A stretch of DNA of 64,000 bases from Halichondria panicea (lineage: Eukaryota > Porifera > Demospongiae > Suberitida > Halichondriidae). The notes beneath the pieces are model-generated. The model searched no databases and was not told the origin of the DNA. It saw nothing but the letters and a program-made list of their open reading frames with translations. The position numbers and the translations under genes are program-made. Of the stretch, positions 1-11,200 are shown one piece after another; the first letter of the stretch is position 1; every line of letters starts with the position of its first letter. The DNA lies in the NCBI RefSeq assembly GCF_963675165.1, contig NC_087383.1, positions 3,564,979 through 3,628,978 of the forward strand, written 5' to 3'.

Positions 1-404
1 CGACATCACTCGCTGACGTATCCACTGAAGCAGAATACATTGGTGGTACTATTGATTAGTTTGCATCACTTACAGTCCACCCTGTTCTTTTCAATGTCAG
101 CATTTGAGAGATTCTTCCATTGCGAAGCAACAAAGTTTTCAATTATCCTGATTAGCAAGTAAATCGATAAATGCCAATTAATCAATCACTCCTACTTTTT
201 CAGTTGGTTTCCAATAGCAACCTTCTTCCTATCTACCTTGGAGCTAGTGGGTGACTGGAACACCTCTACCTTGGGCTCTGGAAAGGGAGGGGGGCATGTT
301 GTGGCAATAGCTAGAACCATCATTACCAAGTGGACATGCACGGAATTTTATTAAAATCTTACTGTAATGTTCAGCATTACCGTCGTACATTTGCACATTC
401 TTAC

Positions 405-1895
405 CTACTCCATTGAGGTACTTGCTCATGGTCCTAACGTGCAGCATGATGACCAGAGGCTCTCTTACTTTGACTCCCCATGCCAGAGCTATGTTTTCCT
501 GTGGGGACGATTTAAACAATGAGTGAGAGTTCGAGAATTAAATGAGTGTGATCGTTAACAATATTGAGAGTTACGATTAACATTGAGGTTACGGAATCAA
601 CTCACATCCATGAAGTTATTGAGGTCAATGTTAAAGAAAATGTCCATTTCATCAATTCCAGCATGTATTCTACAATTGAGAACAGAAACGATCATTTACA
701 TTTCAAAGGTGCTCTGGCCATTATTGGTTACCTTGTCTCAATGGAGTTTCTTCCAAACAGCTGCTGAACTCGGATAACGTCCTCCTCTATGAGTGGGTGG
801 AGGGTGTCCTCCGTCTCGTAACCCTGGATACGGTAACAATCAGTAAATGTATACCCCTCTCACTAGAAAGTGAACTTACATCATATGAGTCAAAGTCGTC
901 ATCATCAAAGTCACTGGCATCGGTAGTGTATTCAGAGCTAGCTACGGATACCTGGGGGTACAGAAATTGTGGTCTACATGCAGGTGATCCTACAACACAG
1001 CCAGGTTAATAGTCTCCTTAAGTAGCTTGTGTTTCAACCTGTACTGGCAGGACACTTCTTTAAGTATTGTCACTGTTGGTCTGCCAGAAGGGTAACCGCT
1101 ATAACTTACACAAAGTGTGACACTTGCAGGTTTTACCACACTTAGGCATACAGTGTGTAGGGAGTCTCACCTGTGTGTTGAGCTGTAGGCAGTCTAGTTG
1201 GAAGCTCTCGGGAATGGTTAACTGACGCTCCCTGCACCAATCTGAGTGTGTATGTGTACGTGTAGGAGTAATGAGACTGCTTCAGGAAATAGGGTATTAA
1301 TGTTAATTACATATGCACCACATGACTACGGATCATACAAAGAGTTGTTATATATTATATACATGTACATGTGCATGTACATGTACATGTGCATGTACAT
1401 GCATTTCGTATTTACCAATTAATTAAAATGGCGTGCTAAAGAGAGACTCACCACTCACGAGCGACTTCAGTGCCCACTCTGCTGATTCTGACACTGAGCG
1501 TATGCCTCCTCCCTCCTGACAAACTACGACACCATCTGTGTGTACGGGGTAATCAGAGTGCATGTGTGTGTGTGTGGGTGTGGGGGCATGTGTGTGTGTG
1601 TGTGTGTGGGTGTGGGGGCATGTGTGTGTGTGTGTGGGTGTGGGGGCATGTGTGTGTGGAGGGGGGTATAGATTACTAAGAGATATAAGCAGAGGAAAGG
1701 GGGAAGCTCCTTTGGTTGCAAGCTACTACTTAACAGACTACAAATGAAACACGATGAATTTTCGAAGTGTATATAATAAACAAAAATGTAGATATAGTAG
1801 AGGTTATATGTTTAGAAACTAACCCACACCCACAACACACACACCTACCGGGGTAGTCTGCTCCAGTGAGTATTGTGTAATGGCTGTTCAGCGAT
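405..1895 (-). CDS. PARP6/PARP8-like mono-ADP-ribosyltransferase, N-terminal exons only (partial)
   Basis: Seven consecutive exons can be chained in phase with GT-AG borders: 1849-1895, 1452-1515, 1171-1231, 880-951, 732-823, 606-669 and 405-498. The exon at 880-951 encodes an acidic stretch (DFDDDDFDSYD). The exons at 732-823, 606-669 and 405-498 encode, in order, a segment with EEDVIRVQQLFGRNSIET, one with DEMDIFFNIDLNNFMD and one with ENIALAWGVKVREPLVIMLH. Order and spacing match the N-terminal region of vertebrate PARP6/PARP8, where an acidic stretch precedes DIEAVKEIY, DDVDIDLHI, then EEVSTAWKV and EPIVLRL. The family mono-ADP-ribosylates proteins through a C-terminal catalytic domain, which is not in the window; the gene runs off the left edge. 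The first three exons have no counterpart that I recognise, and the start codon was not found. The PARP6/8 call rests on about 80 residues. Confidence 0.6.
1561..1668. repeat. TG-rich minisatellite
   Basis: About three imperfect copies of a unit of roughly 30-40 bases made of TG runs separated by GGGTGTGGGGGCA. It lies in an intron of the PARP-like gene. The apparent Cys/Val-rich reading frames over it are simple-repeat artefacts. Confidence 0.85.
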
Positions 1896-2975
1896 CTGTG
1901 GAGGTAGAAAACAACAAGGAGAGGACCAAAATAAAGTAGGCCTCTAAATAGCAGGAAGCATTGATAAGTGAATATGAAAATGTTGCGGGTCTTTCAATTC
2001 TGTTTACTAGTCAATAAGAGTAGAGATTCTCGTTAGTGCATGATTTCACACATAATTATTGTGCCTCACGAGTTTGTGGGATGCTCCAATAGAACCGCTA
2101 CAGTGTCCTCAGAGCATTCCAACACTGGGGGTATATACAAACGGTAAATTTCAATACTTGAAGTGTTAATCTAAACTTTTGTTAATCTAAAATTTAAATA
2201 TCTAACGTATAATTATATAAATTGAGAGCCTCAACATTTTTGTTTTCGTTTACGAGACTATGTATGAGCGAAATGTTCAAGATGTTTTTAAAGCTAGCTA
2301 GATCTCTAGCGCTAGTGAGGATTACCAGCTATACAACACAAATGCCTCACGTTTTGTGTAGACACTAGTAGCGCAGAGGAAGATGAGTTCTTCCATCTCC
2401 TGAGAACGCCTCCTTTGTGTAGCCATGTGATGATGTTATATGTATGAACTGGACCTGGCTAGGCTCAGCTCAGTCACAAAACAGCATGAAATAGTACCTG
2501 AAAAACAGGAGTGCAGCGATATACAATCATGTCAGCCATCATGCATCTGAAACACCTCAGAGAACTTAACCTACCGCAATTATCAATTGTCAGTGTAGAT
2601 TCTAGCCGTCTTATGACTTGACTCAAGAAGTCTGACCGTCACAAGTTTGTCTTCTCTAGCTCTAGCTCTGGCATGATGGGGCAAGATGTCTCTCAGGGAA
2701 AATCCCAATGAATCACCATAACTTAACCACACCCATGACATCAAAATTAATTACGGTGAATCGTGGGTGTGGTTATGGTGATTAAGTTTGAGCTACCCAC
2801 GCAATGAGCCGGAGATACTTTGGTACCCAAAAACGTAGCAACCAGAGTAGTATAGTGCTACTGCTACAGCAGCAAAATCAAACCTAGGTACACACAAGTA
2901 CAACTCTTGATATATTAAACGTACAAACAGGCTAGAGACAATGACACTGCTAATACGTTTGCAAAGAGACTATTT
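1896..2975. other. Non-coding stretch with one hairpin-forming inverted repeat
   Basis: No convincing exon was seen. The upstream start exon of the PARP-like gene may lie here: an ATG on the minus strand near 2424 opens a short frame, but no donor joins it in phase to the exon at 1849-1895. An inverted repeat of about 20-25 bases lies at 2711-2735 and 2764-2783 (AATCACCATAAC against its complement), probably a small MITE relic. Confidence 0.5.
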
Positions 2976-4018
2976 CTATAAATCAAGCGCCATCATATCC
3001 AGAAGAGCTTGAATGGTTGCTTCGTGTGCATTAGTAAACTCAGGGCCTGCACATCTAGCTAGGCCCATCTCCCCCTCCACTGACTCCAGACCATTGCATA
3101 CCAGGGGTTGGGGACACTCCAGATCATGGCAAGATCTACCAGTAAAGGCTGCTGCAGGGATGCCACAAGTAGAGAAAAATAGCTTGTCATTAACGAATGT
3201 CTCGCGACATGTTTGGCCATTAGGACATCGATTTGCATCGTCTGTACAATTGGTTCCAAGTATGGAGGTTGAACCGAGGCATGCAGTGGAGAAGAACTGA
3301 TCTGCTAGCTGTACACACTCGGCTGTTTGGGCAAGGAGAGTTGGTTTCGACATTGCATGCAGCCAGTTTGAAGACAAGAAGCAAGGAACAAACGACTATT
3401 ATCATAGATATCGATACATGCCTCGTTAGCCAGGTCAGTGCAAATAGTAGCACCTGAAGCACAGAAGAATGTATCGGCTGTAGGTAGACTGCTTGATTTT
3501 TCCTCGCTCAAACACTGTGCTACAGTGAGGCCTCGAGAGGGAATGTCTTGAGAGACACAAACAGTGCCTTTGGGACATCTCAGCTTATCACATGTCAGAG
3601 CAATGCTTAGCACACACTGAGGGATACCGAATTCCATCTCACTGCAAATTGTTCCTGATTCACATTGCAATTGCTCACAGCTCCTGGGAAAAACACATCT
3701 AGAATTGATGTACTGCCTACACCTAGGCGAACCAGAAGAGCATGATTCTGGCCATACTTGCTCTACACAAAATCGCTTCCCAGGACAGTTCCTATCACTA
3801 CATCTTCGCACTACACACTTGTCTGTCACTTCTCTACCTCTCCAGAAAAAAGTCGCCGTGCATTCTCTATTGCAGGGATTCACTCGGCATTCGGCATTGA
3901 GGTATCGGTCGCATTGTTCTCCCTCACACACATTAGGACAGTCTTGGACTGGGTTTGGGCACTCATCTTGCGAAAATGCAGCTGCTACTAGCATGAGGAC
4001 AATAATTACTATACTCAT
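2976..4018 (-). pseudogene. Secreted cysteine-rich repeat protein, frame broken near 3305-3400
   Basis: The reading frame starts at 4018 with a signal peptide (MSIVIIVLMLVAAAFS) and continues to about 3380 as a Cys-rich protein. It has repeated modules of about 40-55 residues of the type C-x4-CP-x-G-x2-C-x(10-15)-C, for example CDKLRCPKGTVCVSQDIPSR. Further modules of the same kind (NRCPNGQTCRETFVNDKLFF and a following one) continue in a different frame from about 3290 down to the stop at 2976. Between them a third frame also carries module-like cysteines (CPNSRVCTASRSV), so at least one and probably two small indels separate the parts. I see no good splice sites that would explain the change. 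It could be a decayed gene or contain assembly indels. I do not recognise the family. The first about 110 bases of coding sequence are repeated downstream by the tandem duplication at 3910-5420. Confidence 0.55.
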
Positions 4019-5420
4019 ATTTAAATTTTTAGTAGCAAGGTATTGGTTCTTCGATTCTTGGAGTTAATTGTGTGAGGAGAAGGGTTAGAGCCTACCAAAT
4101 TAATATTGCATTCATTTGGTCAAGGGTCAAATGCATTCATCCTTTGTACTGGGAAATTATGCATGCATGTGGCTGCCTCAATAGAAACCATACACACTCA
4201 AGTACCGCAACACAGATGGCTTTATGACAATAGTAACCATAATGATGTGTCTGGTGTAACAATAATTATACACTATCACGAGACAGGAGATTGATCCCTT
4301 GAGATGATTCAAGTATCCAGAAAACAGTAGATCGATCTAATCATCCTGTCACTGAAACCTTGAGGATGCAATCATGCGAGAAGGTATAGCTATAATTATC
4401 CTGTCACCTCATTTTTGAAACCTTGCAGGATGCAATCATGCGTGCGAGAAGACTATAGGTGAGGTGACAGGGCTCGTGACAATTTCCTCCTCGATAAGGG
4501 TTCAATCTCATGACAATCATCACGCCATCTGACATGCATGCATGTGCATGACTGTATAGGTGTTTAATTTGGTCTACTTCCTTGGATTGATTTTCCCACT
4601 ATATACACGATGTATTATATAGGCTTGCAGGTATACTCACCTACATTTATAACAAGGGATCTCACATATACAAAATCGCATTGTTCTCCCTCACACACAT
4701 ATTAGGACAGTCTTGGACTGGGCCGTTTGGGCACTCATCTTGCCAAAATGCAGCTGCTACTAGCATGAGGACTATACTCATATTTAATTAGTAACAAGAA
4801 GAATTGTTGATTCTTGGAGTTAATTGTGTGAGGAGAAGGGTTACAACCTGCCAAATTTATCATTTGGTCAAGGGTCAAATGCATTCTAATTCCTTTGTAC
4901 TGGGAAATTATGCATGCATGCATGTGGCTGCCTCAATAGAAACCATACACACTCAGGTATAGGCAACACAGAATAAAGCCATTTGAGATGGCTTTATGAC
5001 CATAATGATGTGTCTGGTGCAAAAATCATGAGACAGGAGATTGAGCCCTTAAGATGATTCAGAAAACAGTAGATGGATCTATTATCATCCTGTCACTGAA
5101 ACCTTGAGGATGCAATCATGCCATGCAGAATATAATTATAGCTATAATTATCCTGTCACCTCACTTTTGAAACCTTGAGGATGCAATCATGCGTGCGAGA
5201 AGACTATAGGTGAGGTGACAGGGCTCGTGACAATTTCCTCCTCGATAAGGTTCAATCTCATGACAATCATCATGCCATTGCATGCATATGCATGACTGTG
5301 GGTGTTTATAATTTGGTCTATACTTCCTTGGATTGATTTTCCCACTATATATACACGATGTATTAGGCTTGCAAGTATACTCACTTGCATTTATAACAAG
5401 GGATCTCACATATACAAAAG
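3910..5420. repeat. Tandem segmental duplication, unit about 767 bp, two copies
   Basis: The segment 3910-4676 is repeated directly by 4677 to about 5420. Both copies start with the same CGCATTGTTCTCCCTCACAC block and end with the same TTATAACAAGGGATCTCACA block, with small indels between. The left unit carries the 5' end of the cysteine-rich gene. The right unit carries a truncated second copy of it on the minus strand (4677-4785), with the ATG region but none of the downstream modules. The rest is AT-rich non-coding sequence. Confidence 0.85.
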
Positions 5421-5940
5421 CTATGCAATGTTGAGATATGTAAATTATGGCATGAAATACCATGCATGCATGAATGGCCACTGCATGTAGCATGCATAAA
5501 GTGTTATATATATATGCATCAACAAACTCACTGAGTTGCATGGTGTTGACATGATGAAAGCCTATAAAGCATTTTATTGCATGCATGTGCATGAGTACTG
5601 GAAATAACTCCAACTCTACACTTTTAATAATTAACGGCCATATTAATTTTTAATTGACCATGCATGGTAAACATAATTACCGGGCGTGACGTGGGAATTA
5701 ATTAGGACAATCTATACCATTGGCAAACACATTATATAGGTAAGTGACATTACAACATGCACACCTAGCTATACCCCTTACAACGCTTATGTAAACACAC
5801 ACCTATTTCACACATCAGAACATAATCAAAACTTCATGTTGAATCCTAGGGCAATAAGATTAATCACAATAATTATTATACAGAGGAAGTAATTTCTACA
5901 CTGTTTTACATTATGCTGTAGGTGAGCTCACCCATAATTA
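5421..5940. other. AT-rich intergenic stretch
   Basis: Nothing coding was seen. It holds CATGCATG and ATAATTAT words and a short run of TA repeats near 5510. Confidence 0.5.
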
Positions 5941-5946
5941 TACTAA

Positions 5947-5974
5947 GAGGAAATGACTCTCATCACATTTCCTT
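5947..5974 (+). promoter_or_regulatory. Conserved upstream element of the MACPF-like copies (copy 1)
   Basis: A block starting GAGGAAATGACT and ending CACATTTCC lies about 95 bases before the ATG at 6069. The same block occurs twice before the paralogue (14462 and 14527). A TATA-like TATATATAAG follows at about 6001-6010. A promoter role is inferred from position and conservation. Confidence 0.4.
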
Positions 5975-6068
5975 ACAGCAGCCTGATAGTGTTTAGTGGC
6001 TATATATAAGCTTCGAATTCAGCATTCATTCAACCAACTTCAGCTGCAGAGGCTAACCTCTCCACGAA

Positions 6069-7380
6069 ATGGAAAACATTGCACAGCAATATCTTGGCAG
6101 TGGCTAGCTACGATGTCTTTGGGGAGTACGCTGATGGAGTCAGCATTAAGAAGAGAGTTTTTGATCTCAACAAAGTACCTAAAAAAGACATACGAGGAAT
6201 CCCCAACACAAATGCCGATTACTTCTCAGTTAAAGGAGATAGTTACGAGGAATACCAGAGCAGTCTCACTGGAAAAGTAGGCCTCAAAACGTCTTATGGC
6301 TTGTTTTCTGGATCTGTGAAGCCCTCCTTCAGTACTAACAACCTGTCTATTCAGGAAAGCTCTTTTCTTTCTATCAAGCTTTTCATGCGCTACTCAACCT
6401 ACAAGCTACAAGTATCCTCAGGTTACTGAAGACTTCAACACTAAAGATGGAAAGTGGCTCATCCAGCAATATGGTGCAGCAGTTGTAATGGGTATAGATC
6501 TTGGTGGACAATGGTCAGACAATCTGACGGTGAGCAAGCTCTCTACTTCTGATGTTTCCGTCTCAATGGAAGCAGCATACGGGAGCTTTGTTTCTGGCAA
6601 TGGAAGTGCAGATATCATGGAGACTGTTAACAGCAAAGAATCGATTGCATCTCGCCAAGTTGTGGTTGTTGGAGGTGATCCACAGTATGCTCCAGGGCAT
6701 TTGGACGAGTGGCAAGCTTCAGTTGAGGATGACCCTGCTTTCATGAATTTCACACCTGATGGTTTAGTTTGGATCTGGGATTTTTCCCGGAGCACAAAGA
6801 AAAGCTAGAGCAAGGTTTTGACGAGTTTGCTCGGGACAATGCTCTGAATATCAACAAGAGGTATCTTGTACAATGCAAAACGGTGCAAGGGTACAAGTAT
6901 ACCAGCGACCGAGGATCGGGAGCAGACAAAGACTTAGACTTGTACAAGCCGTCAACCTCAGACTCTTACAAGTATGTTGGCGTAAATGGAAACAGCAACA
7001 ACTCGATAATTGTGCAGAAATCTCAACAACTCATAGCGCAATTCGTGAGCCGACAGGATGGCAGCAAATTTGGACTGACAAGAATTCAGGGAACGACTGT
7101 GACTACAATGTCTGGTTGCCGATTGCTCCACCTGACTACGTTGCCCTGGGTGTTTTCTGCAAATCAGGGTTCATAACCATAATCCGCCAAGTAAGAGTGA
7201 GGCTGCAGGTCTTGTGGTTGTACATAAATCACTTGGACAAAAAACCGATTTGGAAAAAAAGGAAGTTTGGAGTGACAAAGGAACTGGTGCTAAGTATGAT
7301 GTCATCCTCGGACGTCTGCCCCATGATTCCCTGTGGCCATTAAAAACCACCGACCCAGCTGCAGGCATACTGCCTACCAT
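6069..7380 (+). pseudogene. MACPF-like pore-forming protein with Vps62/DUF946-like C-terminal region, broken copy 1
   Basis: The start region carries YLGSG, then a segment of the type seen near the N-terminus of MACPF proteins (VFGEYADGVSIKK), and the 3' third carries NVWLPIAPPDYVALGVF, which resembles Vps62/DUF946-type domains. Proteins of this build act as secreted or defensive membrane pore formers; that role is inference here. An in-frame stop occurs about a dozen codons after the ATG at 6069, and the frame changes several more times (around 6400, 6780, and between 7010 and 7220), so the copy cannot make a full protein as it stands. No introns are apparent. A TATA-like box and a conserved upstream block precede it. 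A second, differently broken copy lies at 14690-15930. The domain names are tentative because the assignment was by eye. Confidence 0.45.
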
Positions 7381-8210
7381 GCATGTACACTATCAAAGAC
7401 AAATACATGCATGGTTTAAATTTAGCATAATTATTTATAGCGTACTGAACTTGCATGCTAATAGCCATCCCTATAAATTTATATACTCAATTTAGCTGAA
7501 CCTTACGAGTTAATTTTCATTACATCTTTTACAGTTTATACGTCATCAATCTATAGTTGGGAACGCAATCGTTGGTTTTGTGCCTAACAGTTCATAGCAA
7601 CCTCGTATAATTATGCTTTATGTTATAGGAGCATAATTTATAGTATCTATATGTAGGAGTGTACAATCAATATTAACTATATATACGCCCTTGAAACTAT
7701 ATAAATAGGCACGCACCCTTCAGTTCACAATTTACATGCATCATGCATGCATGCCATGGCTCCTATAATTATGATGTCCACCTTTACTTGCAGTACAAGC
7801 AACAACCACGAAAATAAATCCGACTAATAATTATTATTGTTTAACCACGAAAGTTTTGACCCACAGAAATTATCTATTATAATATGCGATATATTAGATG
7901 TTTGTGGCAGGTTGTATACTGTCCCTATATTGATTAGATGACAGACTCACTAGTGGCTTAGATGACAGAGGAAAAGAAAGCAAACGTGTCTATCAGCTAT
8001 AATATAGCCTCTAGCCTCCATGCATGTAGAGTGACTCTCATGCATGTATCAATATTGACCATAAAAAATAATATGTTCACAAAAATGTTGCAGAGAACAA
8101 AACTACACATGTATAGATTGAGTGAGCATACTTAAAACAATTATACATGCAATAACACTTTTCGATCTGCTTATTATAAAATCATTGTCTTTTCAATAAT
8201 TCTCAGGGAG
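7381..8210. other. AT-rich intergenic stretch
   Basis: No exon was recognised. It contains several ATAATTAT and CATGCATG words. Confidence 0.5.
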
Positions 8211-11200
8211 TCAGTAAGTGTCACTCTCCAGCAATGGTTCTCGGTAGTAGTCTGGAGTGAGCAATGACACCACGGAATGAGTTGGAGGGGTACTCTCTGT
8301 TTTAGAGTCATTCACACCGTTAATGTTTTCATACTCTCTACGTACACCAGTTCTGCAGCGACAAAGTGCCTTCACTTGAGTGTACCCTTGTACACAGATT
8401 ATTAGTAGGAATGTGAGAAATGCAATACCAACAGAAACACTAGCAAAAGCATTCTGAAAATGTTGGTTACTTGAGTACAAAAATCCTCCCCCAAGAATAA
8501 TCATATTGGCAACAAAGGAGGCCTCAATAATTGAAAGATACCATTTTCTATATGAGAAACCAACCACATAGAGCAATGGTGAAGACAAAGCTATAGTTAC
8601 GACAAGATTGATAGTAGGATCAATAGCTTGAATCACAACATTGGTAATGGCAAGTATCACACGTACTAGCAATGTCAATCCAATCCAGTACTGGTGCTTG
8701 TCTTTGAGGGGGCCGTAATGAGCATCAAAGAACGGCTTTAGTTTGTTAATCCATGAGATATTACCACATTTTCTTAGCCAGGGAACTAGCAGTATTGTTA
8801 CTGTATAAGGCAACCAGAATATTATCAGAGTAACTATTGCCGCTATGAAAAGGAATGAGTGGCGTATACCAAAATATGGAACATTACCATCTGCTAGCCA
8901 CACAACTCTCGTCCCACTAGGATAGTCAAGAATAGCAACACCCAATGATGTAATAATTGTACGGAGAAGCTTGGAGTACGAGAGTAGGAACAATGTAGCT
9001 AAAACATGAACTGAATTGTTGCCAAACAGTTTAGTAGCTTTGTCAGAATAGCGGCAAGCTAAAATGATGAGCCCGGCAATACTCCAAATGTAAAGAGGGA
9101 ACAAAAATTGCAGCCAAGTTTTCCAATACATATCCAGGCCACGAATAAAACAGGTTTCAATTCCAAGATCTAAATTGAGCCATGCCACAAATGTGACAAA
9201 AAAATGAAATAGAGAAGATGATTTGCGAATTGCATGAGGAAAGAAAATGCTTTGATTAGTCCACAGAATGTTAGCATACAAAAGCAGTCCATTGACAGCT
9301 CCTTTGGTTATTGTGAGATCAAACAGTTTAATGAAGAGCACTAACAACAAACCAGCAATTGCAAAGGGAATAAAGAAAGCCACGTATCCATTATCGGAGC
9401 AAGACAGACACTGAGGGCTACCCAAGGCTAAGCTGAGGTTTGGGGAACAACCTCCACACAGAACACCACTGTGATTGAAAGTACACTGACTGTCGGGCTT
9501 GTGCAGGTTGACAGCAATCTCTTCTATTTTACAGTAATCAAATGGGCAATATTTATATGCAACAACACCCGTCTCATTGTTTACAACTCCAGAGTAGCTC
9601 ACCCAGATAGTATCACTGCGTGTTATTAGCACCTCTCCATTGAAAATGACACATTTGGTTAAACCAATGTCCGTAAGTGTCCGGATACATTGGCATGACG
9701 ATTTTTTTAGGATAAGCCCTATAGGGCACTTCTGAAGAGTAATATTCAAGACTATATGTGTGGTGGCCAAATAGTAATCAATTTCATTGTTTTTTTCATA
9801 CTTCCTCATGGAATCATTGTCTAGAAAAAAGTAAGACTCTGCGTTATTATTAATTACATGAGATGAGAGAAAAAGCAAGCTAGTACCATAATAGTTTTCA
9901 GAGTATATTACATACTCTTCAAGTAAGCACTCTGCACTAGAAAGGATCTTTGTGGCTAAGTCATTTCGTACACCTGGATCTCCTTGAAATAGTGTTGCAT
10001 AAACTGATCCAACAGTAACACCTAAATCACCTCCAACCAGTGCCAAACTGACATTGAACTTCTCACCAGGAGCAACCTTTCTATGCTGGATAATATAAGA
10101 CAAATTAGCACACATTGGAATCCCATTATCATCACACAAGCAAACCCGTTTTGGATCAGAAGACACTGACGAATGATTTATTTTTGAGTTATTATCAAAT
10201 TGAAAAATATCAGCTTGAACTTCGTAGCTAGCATTTTGTCCATCAGGGGAAACTAAACAATCGGACTGTATGGAAGCTCCATAGATATTATTACCTCCGT
10301 TTGCTGCAATATTATCTTTAAAAATGATCAAGTTGTCTAGCTTGCTTCCATCAGCTACATTGTACTTTAAACAGATAACACATTTGGATGGCGTTGGATA
10401 ATTTCCAGGAAGCAACAATTTTTCATCCATTGGATTCTCCACATAAACAGCACCACCTTTATCAATTGCTGAGTTATTATCGAAAACTAATACTGAATTA
10501 TGAGTCAGATATAGTCTACTATTATACAAATATAGAGCCCCTCCGTGGTAACCTTGGTTATTTTTGAACACTGATTCATTGACTATGAATAAACACACTT
10601 CAGACATGATGAACGGAGAAATATCTAAATCTGTTGACTTTTCAAACCGACAATTGTCTATGAGAACTGTGGAAGGACCCATAACATTGAAGATACTGCT
10701 ATCAAAGCTAACATTCCTAACAGTACATTCCTTTGCAGAGCTAAAAAAAACCGGAGTATCATAAAAATTGCTGAGGTCAATTGAAATATCAGAAAAAAAT
10801 GCTTTGGAAAAAAATTCAGAATGATAAAATGAGCAATTTTTTACCCAAAGAAATCTTTCAAAATCTGGATTATTCAATGACGAAAAGTAAAAGTCATCAA
10901 AATGATTGTTTTCTAAAATGAGCTCAAAGCACTTATTTTTTACGATAGAAGGTGCTTCAGAAACTTTAACCGTAACCTGATCGCCTCCAGGACGGCTCAC
11001 ACAGTTTCTGATTGTTAGAGAGAATAAGCCGCCTCGATTAAGAACATAAACACTAAAACCATATGAGTTCGTAATAGATCCATTGAAGGAGCTATTTAGG
11101 GATATGATGATGATTGCGTTATTTAGGAAACAACATTCAGAAAAAGTTAAGATCACATTATCCATCTCTTTAAAATTGTACATGTTAATTTCAGCATAGT

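Noticed and set aside
1470-1747. Cys/Val- and His/Pro-rich open frames
   Set aside because: They are translations of a TG/CA minisatellite.
5161-5613. 150-codon minus-strand open frame
   Set aside because: It lies in the tandemly duplicated non-coding segment and shows low-complexity, uncharacteristic composition; it is not kept open in the sister copy.
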